Source: Anaerorhabdus sp964386325 (GTDB lineage Bacteria > Bacillota_I > Bacilli_A > Erysipelotrichales > Erysipelotrichaceae). Taken from it: a stretch of DNA of 64,000 nt. Position numbers and translations under genes: made by a program. The DNA lies in assembly GCA_964386325.1 (NCBI GenBank), contig CAYLQY010000001.1:310001-374000 (forward strand). The letters run 5' to 3'. Shown piece after piece: positions 24,243 through 33,366 of the stretch. The notes beneath the pieces are model-generated. The model saw only the letters and a list, made by a program, of their open reading frames with translations. It did not search any database and had not been told where the DNA came from. Position 1 is the first letter of the stretch. Each line of letters begins with the position of its first letter.

Positions 24243-25235
24243 ATGGCAGTTAACTTAAGAGGAAGAAATTTCTTAAAATTATTAGATTTCTCAACAGAAG
24301 AAATCAGATACTTAATTGATTTATCAAAAGAACTTAAAAAAATGAAACTTGCAGGAATTCCTCATCGTTATCTTGAAGGAAAAAATATCGTATTATTATT
24401 TGAAAAAACATCTACTCGTACACGTTGTGCATTTGAAGTTGGTGGAATGGATTTAGGTATGGGTGTTACTTATCTTGACCCAGGATCTTCTCAAATGGGT
24501 AAAAAAGAAAGTATCGCAGATACTGCAAGAGTTCTTGGAAGAATGTATGACGGAATTGAATACCGTGGATATGCTCAAGAATTAGTTGAAGAACTTGCAA
24601 AATACGCTGGAGTACCAGTTTGGAATGGTTTAACAACTGAATTCCATCCTACTCAAATGTTAGCTGATATGTTAACAATTGAAGAAAAATTTGGACATTT
24701 AAAAGGAATCAATTTCACATTCTTTGGAGATGCTCGTAATAACATGGGTAACTCATTAATGGTTGCTTGTGCTAAGTTAGGTCTTAACTTTACAGCATGT
24801 GCACCAAAAGAATTATGGCCAGATGAAGAACTAGTTGCTACTTGTAAAGAACTTGCTAAAGAACATGAATGCACAGTTACTTTAACTGAAGATGTTAAAG
24901 AAGGCGCAACAAATGCAGATGTTATCTATACAGATATTTGGGTTTCTATGGGAGAACCAGATGATGTTTGGGATACAAGAATTAAACTATTAAGCAAATA
25001 TCAAGTTAATAAAGATGTTATGGCAATGGCTAAACATGAAGCTATCTTCATGCACTGCTTACCTAGCTTCCATGATACAAACACTACAATTGGTGCAGAT
25101 ATTGCGAAGAAATTTGGCTTAAAAGAAATGGAAGTTTCTGATGAAGTATTCGAATCAAAACAATCTGTTGTCTTTGATGAAGCTGAAAACCGCATGCACA
25201 CAATTAAAGCTGTTATGTATGCAACATTAAGATAG
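24243..25235 (+). CDS. arcB: Ornithine carbamoyltransferase (catabolic)
   Basis: A 330-residue transcarbamylase. The carbamoyl-phosphate loop is FEKTSTRTRCAFEVG (about residues 53-67), followed by HPTQMLADMLT (about 133-143), the ornithine-binding DxxxSMG segment as DIWVSMGEP near 231-239, and HCLPSFHD (about 270-277). In this context it phosphorolyses citrulline to ornithine and carbamoyl phosphate, step 2 of the ADI pathway. It lies 36 bases after arcA and 7 bases before arcC. Confidence 0.96.
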   Translation: MAVNLRGRNFLKLLDFSTEEIRYLIDLSKELKKMKLAGIPHRYLEGKNIVLLFEKTSTRTRCAFEVGGMDLGMGVTYLDPGSSQMGKKESIADTARVLGRMYDGIEYRGYAQELVEELAKYAGVPVWNGLTTEFHPTQMLADMLTIEEKFGHLKGINFTFFGDARNNMGNSLMVACAKLGLNFTACAPKELWPDEELVATCKELAKEHECTVTLTEDVKEGATNADVIYTDIWVSMGEPDDVWDTRIKLLSKYQVNKDVMAMAKHEAIFMHCLPSFHDTNTTIGADIAKKFGLKEMEVSDEVFESKQSVVFDEAENRMHTIKAVMYATLR

Positions 25236-25242
25236 GTTGCTT

Positions 25243-26181
25243 ATGACAAAAAAACGCCTAGTAATTGCTTTAGGAGGCAATGCATTAGGAAATACTCCTG
25301 AAGAACAATTAGACTTAGTTAAACAAACTGCGAAAACAATCGTTGATTTAGTTGAAGAAGATTACGATGTCATTATTGGACATGGTAATGGACCTCAAGT
25401 AGGAATGATAAATAACGCGATGGAATTTTCTGCTAATGGTGGTGGAAAAACTCCATACATGCCATTCCCAGAATGTGGTGCGATGTCACAAGGATACATT
25501 GGTTATCATTTGGCACAATCAATTGAAGCTGAATTAGATCGCCGTAACATTAAAAAAGATGTTGCATGCATCGTAACTCAAGTAGTAGTTGATCCTAACG
25601 ATAAAGCATTTGAAAAACCTACAAAACCAATCGGTTCATTCTACACAAAAGAAGAAGCCGATAAGATTGCAGCTGAAAAAGGTTTTGTATTTGTTGAAGA
25701 TGCAGGTCGTGGATACAGAAGGGTAGTACCTAGCCCTATTCCTACACGCATAGTTGAATTAAATGTTGTTGAACAATTAGTTCAAGCTGGCGATGTAGTA
25801 ATCACAGTTGGTGGTGGGGGCATACCAGTTATTGAAACACAAGATGGTTTACAAGGAGTTGCAGCGGTTATTGATAAAGACCGTTCAAGTTCAAAACTTG
25901 CACTTGATGCAAAGGCTGACATGCTTGTTATTTTAACAGCAGTTGACCGTGTATGTATTAACTACAATAAACCAGACCAAAAAGCCCTAGCTGAAATGAC
26001 AGTTGAGGAAGCTAAACAATACATTAGTGAAGGACATTTTGCTCCAGGATCTATGTTACCAAAAGTTGAAGCTTGTCTTGATTTCGTTGAAGCAACTAAA
26101 AATGGTGTCGCTCTAATCACATCGTTAGAAAAAGCAAAGGATGCTTTGAAAGGAGAAACAGGAACTGTAATTAAAAAATAG
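25243..26181 (+). CDS. arcC: Carbamate kinase
   Basis: A 312-residue amino-acid-kinase-fold enzyme that makes ATP from carbamoyl phosphate and ADP, the energy-yielding last step of the ADI pathway. Motifs: RLVIALGGNALG at the N-terminus, IGHGNGPQVG (about 45-54), ITVGGGGIPV near residues 187-196 and DKDRSSSKLAL (about 210-220), with the late SMLPKVEA block. I use ATG 25243; a TTG six bases earlier is in frame but lies against the AGATAGG ribosome site. Confidence 0.96.
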   Translation: MTKKRLVIALGGNALGNTPEEQLDLVKQTAKTIVDLVEEDYDVIIGHGNGPQVGMINNAMEFSANGGGKTPYMPFPECGAMSQGYIGYHLAQSIEAELDRRNIKKDVACIVTQVVVDPNDKAFEKPTKPIGSFYTKEEADKIAAEKGFVFVEDAGRGYRRVVPSPIPTRIVELNVVEQLVQAGDVVITVGGGGIPVIETQDGLQGVAAVIDKDRSSSKLALDAKADMLVILTAVDRVCINYNKPDQKALAEMTVEEAKQYISEGHFAPGSMLPKVEACLDFVEATKNGVALITSLEKAKDALKGETGTVIKK

Positions 26182-26206
26182 TCCTGTAAAAAAAAAGGTG
26201 GATAAA

Positions 26207-27610
26207 ATGACAGAAAAGAAAAAGAGGTCAATAAGTGCTTATTCCATTTTGTTACTAATCATTATTGCTTTAGCTGCAGTAACATGGTTTGTACCAGGTG
26301 TTGAAAAAGCTACTCTAGCAACAATTGTAATGGCTCCGTATAATGGATTCGTTAATGCGATTGACGTTTGCGTATTCGTTCTAGTTTTAGGTGGTTTCTT
26401 AGGGGTTGTTACAAAAACAGGAGCACTTGATGCAGGTATCAAAACTCTTGTTAAGAAATTAAACGGAAATGAATTAGTTCTTATTCCAATACTTATGTGC
26501 GTATTCGCTTTAGGTGGTACAACATATGGTATGTGTGAAGAAACAGTTGCATTCTATGCATTGATAAGTGCTACAATGGTTGCTGCTGGATTCGATACAA
26601 TCGTAGCTGCTGCAACAATCTTACTTGGAGCTGGTATTGGTTGCTTAGGATCAACAGTAAACCCATTCGCAACAGGAATTGCTTCTTCTGCATTAGTTGA
26701 CATGGGAGTTCCAGTTGACCAATCTGTTATCATGGTATTAGGATTCACATTATTAGTAGTTAACTTAGTTATCGCAATTTGGTATGTAATGCGTTATGCT
26801 AAGAAAGTTAAAAATGAAAAAGGTTCAATTCTTTCTACAAGTGAAAAAGCTGCAATGATGGAACACTATGCACAAGGTGACCATGAGAAAGTTACTTTCA
26901 CAGGAAAACAAAAATTTGTTCTTGTAATCTTCGCATTTGTATTTATTGTAATGATTATTTCTGTTATGCCTTGGGCTGACTTAATTGGTGAATCAGCAGC
27001 TAATGCAATCTTTGGATGGTCTTCATTCTTAAATGGTGTTGCATTAGGTGGTTGGTGGTTTGGAGAACTTGCAATGTGGTTCTTCCTTGCTACAATTATC
27101 GTTGGTATTCTTGGTGGATTACATGAAAAAGTTATCGTTGAATCATTTGTAAGTGGTGCAGCTGATATCGTTTCTGTAGTATTAATTATTGCTGTAGCTC
27201 GTGGAGCTTCTGTACTAATGACTCAAACAGGATTAGACATTTACTTGCTAACTGCTGCTGCAAATGCATTAAATGGTCTAAGTGCTACAATCTTTGCACC
27301 ATTAGCATATCTAGTTTATATTGGATTATCATTCTTAATTCCATCTACTAGTGGATGTGCTACAGTTACTATGCCAATTATGGGTCCATTAACTGCATCA
27401 TTAGGTTACAATCCAGCTGTTATGGTTATGATTTTCGCTGCTGCAAGTGGAATCGTTAACTTATTTACTCCTACATCTGGTGTTGTAATGGGAGGATTAT
27501 CAATTGCCAAAGTTGAATACTCTACATGGTTAAAATGGGCTGGTAAACTTATTTTAATCCTAGCTGTTGTATCATGTGTAATTCTTACTGTTGCAATGAC
27601 AATTCTATAA
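26207..27610 (+). CDS. YfcC/DcuC-family antiporter, putative arginine-ornithine exchanger
   Basis: A 467-residue protein with about 12 membrane segments belonging to the YfcC / C4-dicarboxylate anaerobic carrier family (PF03606). Recognisable blocks are GGTTYGMCEETVAFYAL and FLIPSTSGCATVTMPIMGPL. As the fourth gene of the arc operon, 25 bases after arcC, its expected role is to exchange external arginine for ornithine; this is inferred from context because the family alone also carries other substrates, and classical ArcD is from another family. I use ATG 26207, 7 bases after AAAGGTGG; the GTG at 26198 is part of that ribosome site. Confidence 0.85.
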   Translation: MTEKKKRSISAYSILLLIIIALAAVTWFVPGVEKATLATIVMAPYNGFVNAIDVCVFVLVLGGFLGVVTKTGALDAGIKTLVKKLNGNELVLIPILMCVFALGGTTYGMCEETVAFYALISATMVAAGFDTIVAAATILLGAGIGCLGSTVNPFATGIASSALVDMGVPVDQSVIMVLGFTLLVVNLVIAIWYVMRYAKKVKNEKGSILSTSEKAAMMEHYAQGDHEKVTFTGKQKFVLVIFAFVFIVMIISVMPWADLIGESAANAIFGWSSFLNGVALGGWWFGELAMWFFLATIIVGILGGLHEKVIVESFVSGAADIVSVVLIIAVARGASVLMTQTGLDIYLLTAAANALNGLSATIFAPLAYLVYIGLSFLIPSTSGCATVTMPIMGPLTASLGYNPAVMVMIFAAASGIVNLFTPTSGVVMGGLSIAKVEYSTWLKWAGKLILILAVVSCVILTVAMTIL

Positions 27611-27634
27611 ATCTTACTATAAATAATAATAATT

Positions 27635-27664
27635 GAAGACTCTTTTAAAAAGGGTCTTCTTTTG
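27635..27664 (+). terminator. Terminator of the arc operon
   Basis: GAAGACTCTTT pairs with AAAGGGTCTTC and is followed by TTTTGC. Confidence 0.8.
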
Positions 27665-27733
27665 CTATGTAAATGACATGAAAACGAGAAAAAAGTATAT
27701 AAACATGTTATAATAATAAACGAAGGTAAAACT

Positions 27734-29035
27734 ATGACGACAGTATCTGACATTACTACAATACAAGACAAATTTGCTTCAGCACTTGATCGACGACAAG
27801 TTTGCTCTTTTGATATTGAATTCGTTGAAAATCAAACCTCTCCTCTTATTCATAGTGCGGCGAGGTTTTTGTATTTTTTGGAGGGTAGTTGTATTTTTTC
27901 GCTTAATGGAATTGATTATGATATTCGAAAAGATACGATAGTATCCGTGATGCCTTGGGATATTACGGTTATCAAAAATGTTACTGAGCCATTAACGTTT
28001 CAAAAAATTGTTTATAATTCAGATTTTATTAATGGATATTTACGGACTCTTTATAATCCTAAAAATAGTCTTATTCATTTGCATGAGGCAATTAAAGAAC
28101 ATCCTGTTTTATATTGTGATCAAATTGAATCAGTGTCATTACAAACATGTATTAATCAACTAAAAGATGAGCTTGGTGAAGAAAGTATGAACCCAGATTA
28201 TGATAATCTACCAGAGCTGTCAGATGCATTTGTAACCAGTCTTTTAGTATCTATGTTGGTCTTGTTCAATCGTTATATTAAAAACCATGAAGCTGTTGGA
28301 AAAGAAGATAACACTGAACTTGAATTAACAAATAAAATATTAAGATACATAAGTACAAATCTTCAAAGCAAGATAACATTAGAAAAATTATCAAAAATAT
28401 TCTATGTAAGTGAATCTACAATTGCTAAATACTTTCAAGAAAATATTGGATACTCATTTTCAGAAATGATTAATGAAATACGATTGTCTAAATCCTATGA
28501 TCTATTACTATATTCAGATTTAAGCTTAAACATAATTGCTCAAATTATTGGCTATACAGATGCATCTCATTTTATCAAAGCATTTGTAGCTAAAGTAGGT
28601 TGCACACCGAATGAATATCGCAAGAGTTATCAAACAGATGAAGAAATTTTAAAACGCAAAGAAAATGAAGTTATCTATAAAGTATTGAATTATATTCAGG
28701 AAAATTTCTTGAATGATAAGATAAGTGGAGCGATTGTTTCCAAGCGATTCGGGCTTACTATGATGGAATTAAATCATATCATGTTATTTCAAGTGGAGAA
28801 AACATTTGATGATTATGTAGATTGGTTGCGTGTATCAAAAGCCTCTGAACTACTTATTACAACAGATTTAGCAATCACTGATATTGCAATTGATGTGGGG
28901 TATAACACAACCAAAACATTTACAAGAACATTTACAAATATTCGTAAAATGACACCAGGAGCGTTTAGAAAAAATGTTGATTTGCAAACAGTAGATGGAG
29001 AAATCATTTACACTGTTAGAAAAGAAAATCTTTAG
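27734..29035 (+). CDS. AraC-family regulator with two tandem AraC DNA-binding domains
   Basis: A 433-residue protein. Residues 35-110 resemble a cupin-type ligand domain with RFLYFLEGSCIFSLNG and DTIVSVMPWDI. The first AraC HTH spans about 195-300 (KITLEKLSKIFYVSESTIAKYF then ADxxGYTDASHFIKAF-like IIGYTDASHFIKAF and CTPNEYRK). The second spans about 312-415 (AIVSKRFGLTMMELNHIM then IAIDVGYNTTKTFTRTF and MTPGAFRK). Usual family members have a single HTH pair of about 100 residues. It lies directly after the arc operon on the same strand but behind a terminator, so a link to arginine metabolism is only possible, not shown. Confidence 0.88.
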   Translation: MTTVSDITTIQDKFASALDRRQVCSFDIEFVENQTSPLIHSAARFLYFLEGSCIFSLNGIDYDIRKDTIVSVMPWDITVIKNVTEPLTFQKIVYNSDFINGYLRTLYNPKNSLIHLHEAIKEHPVLYCDQIESVSLQTCINQLKDELGEESMNPDYDNLPELSDAFVTSLLVSMLVLFNRYIKNHEAVGKEDNTELELTNKILRYISTNLQSKITLEKLSKIFYVSESTIAKYFQENIGYSFSEMINEIRLSKSYDLLLYSDLSLNIIAQIIGYTDASHFIKAFVAKVGCTPNEYRKSYQTDEEILKRKENEVIYKVLNYIQENFLNDKISGAIVSKRFGLTMMELNHIMLFQVEKTFDDYVDWLRVSKASELLITTDLAITDIAIDVGYNTTKTFTRTFTNIRKMTPGAFRKNVDLQTVDGEIIYTVRKENL

Positions 29036-29036
29036 A

Positions 29037-29066
29037 AATGAGAGTACAATAAGTCTCTCATTTTTA
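29037..29066 (+). terminator. Terminator after the AraC gene
   Basis: AATGAGAG pairs with CTCTCATT around a 10-nt loop and is followed by TTT. Confidence 0.7.
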
Positions 29067-29100
29067 ATGTAGCATGGTATAATAACAACGAGGTGATTTC

Positions 29101-31392
29101 GTGGAAAAAGGATTAACACAAAAAGAGGTTCAAGAGCGAATCACAGCGGGTAAGATTAATAACCTTGAATCTCATATAACAAGAACTTATAAAGATATTT
29201 TCTTTTCTAATATATTTACATTTTTTAATTTGATTAACGTAATTTTATTTGTTTTAATTTTAATGGTTAAATCATATAAAAATGGGTTATTCTTTTTGAC
29301 AATACTTGCGAATACGGTAGTAGGTATTGTTCAAGAAATACGTTCTAAACAAACGTTAGATAAACTAGCGATTGTGACAGTTAATAAAATTGAGGTAATT
29401 AGAGATGGAATTACAAGCCAAGTACGTATTGATGAAATTGTACTTGACGATTGTGTAATTATAAAAGAAGGTATGCAGATTCCAAGTGATGCACTTGTTT
29501 TGGATGGAAAAATAGAAGCAAATGAGTCTTTACTTACAGGTGAAAGTGTTCCCCAACTTAAAGAAGTAGGTTCATCGGTATTAAGTGGAAGTTTTGTAAC
29601 TTCTGGTGAAGCGATTTGTAAAGTAATTCATGTAGGTAAAGATAATTACGCGCAAAAAATAGTAAGTGAAGCTAAAAAATACAAAACTCATCAATCAGAG
29701 TTAAAGAAAAGCATTAATATCATATTGAAAGTAATCAGTGTTCTAATTGTTCCAGTAGGCTTATTGTTGTTTTATAATCAATATTATCGTCTTGAGTCTA
29801 CTCTTCAAGTAGCAATTGTGAGGACGGTTGCAGCATTGGTTGGAATGATACCAGAAGGACTTGTATTTTTAACAAGTGTTGCATTAGCAATTAGTGTTAT
29901 TCGCTTAGCGAATCAAAAGACCCTTGTTCAAGAATTATATTGTGTTGAAACACTTGCTCGGGTAGATGTTCTTTGCCTGGATAAGACAGGAACAATTACT
30001 GAAGGGAAAATGAAAGTAATTGAAAGTGAAAAATTTGAAGAATTTGATTTTGATAAAATACTAGGTAATTATGTGCGTATCTTTTCAAAAGGAAATGCAA
30101 CGGCAACAGCTTTAAAAGAAGCATATGAACAAAGAAATGATTTAGAGGTTGTGGGTAAAGAAGATTTCTCATCAGATCGAAAATATAGTGCAATAACGGT
30201 AAAAAACGAAGGTACATATTATTTAGGTGCAGCTCAAATTTTATTTCCGCAAAATAAAATGGTTTTGGATAAAGCAAAAGAAGCTGCAGAGGATGGTTAT
30301 CGTGTCATCATTCTTGGTGTGAATCGAAAGAATGATTCATATCTTAATTGCGTTCCACTAGGATTAATTAAAATACAAGATTCTATTCGTAGTAATGCAA
30401 AAGATACAATTCAATATTTTTATGATCAAGATGTTGAATGTAAAGTAATATCTGGAGATGATCCAGTGACAGTATCATCTATTGCAAAAAAAGTGGGAAT
30501 TAGAAATGCCGAATTTTGGGTAGATGCATCAAAATTAAATGATGATGAACTTCGCCAAGCAATTGTCGAAAAGAATATTTTTGGAAGGGTAACTCCAGCT
30601 CAAAAGAAAATTATGGTTGAAGCACTTCAACAAGCAGGGCATACAGTTGCGATGACAGGTGATGGTGTGAATGATGTACCAGCCTTAAAGAAAGCAGACG
30701 TTTCTGTTGCAATGGCTTCAGGTAGTGATGCATCTAAAAATGTATCTAATATTGTTTTATTAGATTCAGACTTTAGTCACTTGCCGTTTGTGGTAAAAGA
30801 GGGAAGACGAGTTATTAATAATATAAGAAGTGCTTCGAGTATGTTTTTAGTTAAAACTGGTTTTTCGGTAATCCTTGCGATTCTTACAATTTTATTAGCG
30901 GATACGTATCCATTCCAACCAATACAACTGACAGTAATTGGAATGTTTGCGGTAGGAATACCAACATTTTTATTACAATTTGAACCTAGTTTTGGAAGAA
31001 TTGATAAAAAGTTTTTACGGGTTGCGTTTAGAAATGCATTACCAGCAGCATTTATTATTGCAGTCGCAATATTGACGGGAATTATTTTCTCAACATTTTT
31101 CAAAATACCAGAAACAATGATATCTTCATTTAATGCGATTCAAACAGGTATTCTATATACATCGACGCTTTACTTTGTATATTCACCGCTTACTAAATAT
31201 CGAGTTTCAATCATCGTGACAATGCAAGTGTTATTAGGACTTGCCTTCTATATTGGCCAAAAGTTTATTGGTATTACAGGATTAAATGTATCACTTATAA
31301 TATTTATAGTATGTTATACCGTTTTATCTTATTTTTTGATGAAGATATTACGTGAATTATTTGATAGAGCTGAGAATGTCCTTAAAAAATAA
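29101..31392 (+). CDS. Cation-transporting P-type ATPase (CtpE / CaxP-like)
   Basis: A 763-residue P-type ATPase. LLTGESVP is the actuator loop; DKTGTIT carries the phosphorylated Asp294; TGDGVNDVPALKKADVSVAM is the hinge and magnesium site. Ten membrane segments are predicted, including the EGLVFLTSVALAISVIRLA region before the Asp. The short N-terminus without heavy-metal domains and the overall pattern fit the ATPase E group, which moves calcium in mycobacteria and streptococci; the ion here is unproven. The start is a GTG at 29101, 4 bases after GAGGTGAT. The coding end overlaps its terminator. Confidence 0.85.
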   Translation: MEKGLTQKEVQERITAGKINNLESHITRTYKDIFFSNIFTFFNLINVILFVLILMVKSYKNGLFFLTILANTVVGIVQEIRSKQTLDKLAIVTVNKIEVIRDGITSQVRIDEIVLDDCVIIKEGMQIPSDALVLDGKIEANESLLTGESVPQLKEVGSSVLSGSFVTSGEAICKVIHVGKDNYAQKIVSEAKKYKTHQSELKKSINIILKVISVLIVPVGLLLFYNQYYRLESTLQVAIVRTVAALVGMIPEGLVFLTSVALAISVIRLANQKTLVQELYCVETLARVDVLCLDKTGTITEGKMKVIESEKFEEFDFDKILGNYVRIFSKGNATATALKEAYEQRNDLEVVGKEDFSSDRKYSAITVKNEGTYYLGAAQILFPQNKMVLDKAKEAAEDGYRVIILGVNRKNDSYLNCVPLGLIKIQDSIRSNAKDTIQYFYDQDVECKVISGDDPVTVSSIAKKVGIRNAEFWVDASKLNDDELRQAIVEKNIFGRVTPAQKKIMVEALQQAGHTVAMTGDGVNDVPALKKADVSVAMASGSDASKNVSNIVLLDSDFSHLPFVVKEGRRVINNIRSASSMFLVKTGFSVILAILTILLADTYPFQPIQLTVIGMFAVGIPTFLLQFEPSFGRIDKKFLRVAFRNALPAAFIIAVAILTGIIFSTFFKIPETMISSFNAIQTGILYTSTLYFVYSPLTKYRVSIIVTMQVLLGLAFYIGQKFIGITGLNVSLIIFIVCYTVLSYFLMKILRELFDRAENVLKK

Positions 31393-31402
31393 GGACATTT
31401 TT
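31375..31402 (+). terminator. Terminator overlapping the 3' end of the P-type ATPase gene
   Basis: AATGTCCTT pairs with AAGGACATT and is followed by TTT. It separates the ATPase gene from the Pho-box promoter. Confidence 0.75.
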
Positions 31403-31406
31403 AAAT

Positions 31407-31465
31407 TTTACATAGATTTAACATTTCTAGCACTTAGATTTAATAATACTTTCTTAATCTATACA
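31407..31465 (+). promoter_or_regulatory. Candidate Pho box and promoter of the pst operon
   Basis: Repeats of TT(T/A)ACA with an 11-bp period: TTTACA at 31407, TTAACA at 31418, a poor copy at 31429 and TTAATA at 31440. TATACA at 31460-31465 is a plausible -10 with no good -35, as at PhoP-activated promoters. A PhoP-PhoR pair is encoded at 39-41 kb. Confidence 0.6.
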
Positions 31466-31497
31466 TGTACCAAGTCGGTATCTGGAGGGAAAGACAA

Positions 31498-32439
31498 ATG
31501 AAAAAAATATTAAGCTTAATTTTAGCAAGTATGTTAATTGCCGGTTGTTCATCAGCACCAGCAAATACGGAAGGAACTGCAACACCAGCAACAGGAACAA
31601 CAGGTGGGTCTACAATTAATGTTTACACACGTGATAGCAGTAGTGGAACTCGTGAAGCATTCCAAGGGGCAATTGAACTTGAAGAACTAACTGCAAATGC
31701 AATTGAAGTATCATCAAATGGTGACATGGCTACAAAAGTAGGGGCTGATGTAAATGGTATCGGTTATGTATCATTATCAACAGACTTTGAAGCAAGTGGA
31801 TTAACACCACTTAACTATGAAGGTGTTACACCAACAGTTGAAACAGTACTTGATGGAACATATTCAATGCAACGTCCATTCGCTTATGTAACTCGTGCAG
31901 CAGGTGACTTTGGATCAGATGAAAAAGAACAATTAGTTGCAGCATTCATTGATTTTATTACAAATTCAACTGAAGGTATGTCAGTTGTTCAAAGTCAACA
32001 CGGTATCGTGGATGTTACTAAAGGTACACCATGGGCTGAGTTAGCAAAAAATCATCCTATCGTAACACAAGATAATTCAGGTATTACACTTGTAACAGCT
32101 GGATCTACATCAGTATCTAAAACGCTTCAAGCTGCATTGGAAGCATTCCAACCAATGGCAGGTAACTTCCAATTCACAATGAATCAAACAGGTTCAGGTG
32201 ATGGCTACAAACGTGTATTAGGTGAAGAAAAAGATGGTGCAAACGCCGCTGATATCGGTTTTGCTTCAAGAAACTTCAAAGCTGAAGAAGATATTACAAG
32301 TTCAATGGCAAATGGTGTTTACTGTATTGATGCAGTAGTTGCAGTAGTAAACAAAGCGAATGCTTTAACAAATATTACAGCTGCTCAATTAAATGACATT
32401 TTTTCTGGAAATGTAACTGATTACAGCGCAATTAAGTAG
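31498..32439 (+). CDS. pstS: Phosphate-binding lipoprotein PstS with permuted domain order
   Basis: A 313-residue lipoprotein (lipobox LIAGC, Cys17) that should bind phosphate for the PstCAB importer. The motif order is unusual. TRDSSSGTREAF (44-55) comes first, followed by the block that usually ends PstS, AFIDFITNSTEG (149-160). Only after a linker come the blocks that normally open the protein: AGSTSVSKTL (201-210), TGSGDGYKRVL (231-241), ADIGFASRNF (251-260) and IFSGNVTDY (301-309), where the chain stops. This is the order expected of a circular permutation. I chose ATG 31498, 7 bases after GGAGGGA; the upstream open frame is leader. Confidence 0.88.
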   Translation: MKKILSLILASMLIAGCSSAPANTEGTATPATGTTGGSTINVYTRDSSSGTREAFQGAIELEELTANAIEVSSNGDMATKVGADVNGIGYVSLSTDFEASGLTPLNYEGVTPTVETVLDGTYSMQRPFAYVTRAAGDFGSDEKEQLVAAFIDFITNSTEGMSVVQSQHGIVDVTKGTPWAELAKNHPIVTQDNSGITLVTAGSTSVSKTLQAALEAFQPMAGNFQFTMNQTGSGDGYKRVLGEEKDGANAADIGFASRNFKAEEDITSSMANGVYCIDAVVAVVNKANALTNITAAQLNDIFSGNVTDYSAIK

Positions 32440-32445
32440 GTCAAT

Positions 32446-33366
32446 ATGGAAACAAATAAGAAGTATATCAAGAAAAACAAAACTCTTGATTCCATTTATA
32501 AATACTTCTTTATGGCGATGGCTGTACTTTCAAGCAGCTTCATAATACTCTTAGTTCTCTTTGTTTTTACAAAGGGAATTTCGCCATTTTTAAGTGGATA
32601 TGAATATGGACAAGTAAATTTCTTTGATTTCCTATTTGGATTGACATATCGTCAAGACAAAGGAATTTACGGAGTAGGGTTTATTGTTATTAATACATTT
32701 ATAAGTGCTTTTGCAGCTTTACTGATTTCTTTCCCCGTATCAGTATTAACCGCCTTATTTATAGCAAAAATAGCACCAAAACGATTGAGTAAATTTATGC
32801 AAACAGTCGTTGAATTACTTGCAAGTATTCCAAGTATTGTTTATGGGGTATTTGCTAGTGGACTTATTACAGCGTTTGTTCGTCAAATTGCCACGTTCTT
32901 TGGAATTACAACAGCAGGTGGATCCAGTTTATTAGCAGTTGTTCTTTTGTTGGCAATTATGATATTTCCAACAATTGCTTCTTTGTCAATTACGGCAATT
33001 CAAGCAGTGGACAAAGACTTAGAACAAGCTTCACTTGCATTAGGGGCCACTAAAACACAAACAAACTTTAAAATTGTTTTAATAGCTGCAAAATCTGGAA
33101 TCTTTGCCGGAGCAATTCTAGGAATAGGACGTGCTTTTGGAGAAGCTACAGCCGTAGCGATGGTTGCCGGAAATAAATTATTCGGACCCACATTTAATCC
33201 TTTTGATATCACAAGAACACTTACAACAACAATGTTAGCAGGTTTAAAAGAAACAACAGGTTTAGACTATGATATTCGTTTCTCAGTAGGACTTGTATTG
33301 ATGGTTGTTATCTTTGCAAGTAACTATATTCTTAATCTTGTGAAACGGAAAGTAGGTAATATGTAA
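32446..33366 (+). CDS. pstC: Phosphate ABC transporter permease PstC
   Basis: A 306-residue permease with six predicted segments. PVSVLTALFIAKIAP and ELLASIPSIVYGVF are typical PstC blocks, and the ATPase-contact EAA loop is seen as EQASLALGATKTQTNFKIVL (about 192-211). It pairs with PstA to form the channel. It starts 6 bases after pstS and overlaps pstA by one base. Confidence 0.95.
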   Translation: METNKKYIKKNKTLDSIYKYFFMAMAVLSSSFIILLVLFVFTKGISPFLSGYEYGQVNFFDFLFGLTYRQDKGIYGVGFIVINTFISAFAALLISFPVSVLTALFIAKIAPKRLSKFMQTVVELLASIPSIVYGVFASGLITAFVRQIATFFGITTAGGSSLLAVVLLLAIMIFPTIASLSITAIQAVDKDLEQASLALGATKTQTNFKIVLIAAKSGIFAGAILGIGRAFGEATAVAMVAGNKLFGPTFNPFDITRTLTTTMLAGLKETTGLDYDIRFSVGLVLMVVIFASNYILNLVKRKVGNM

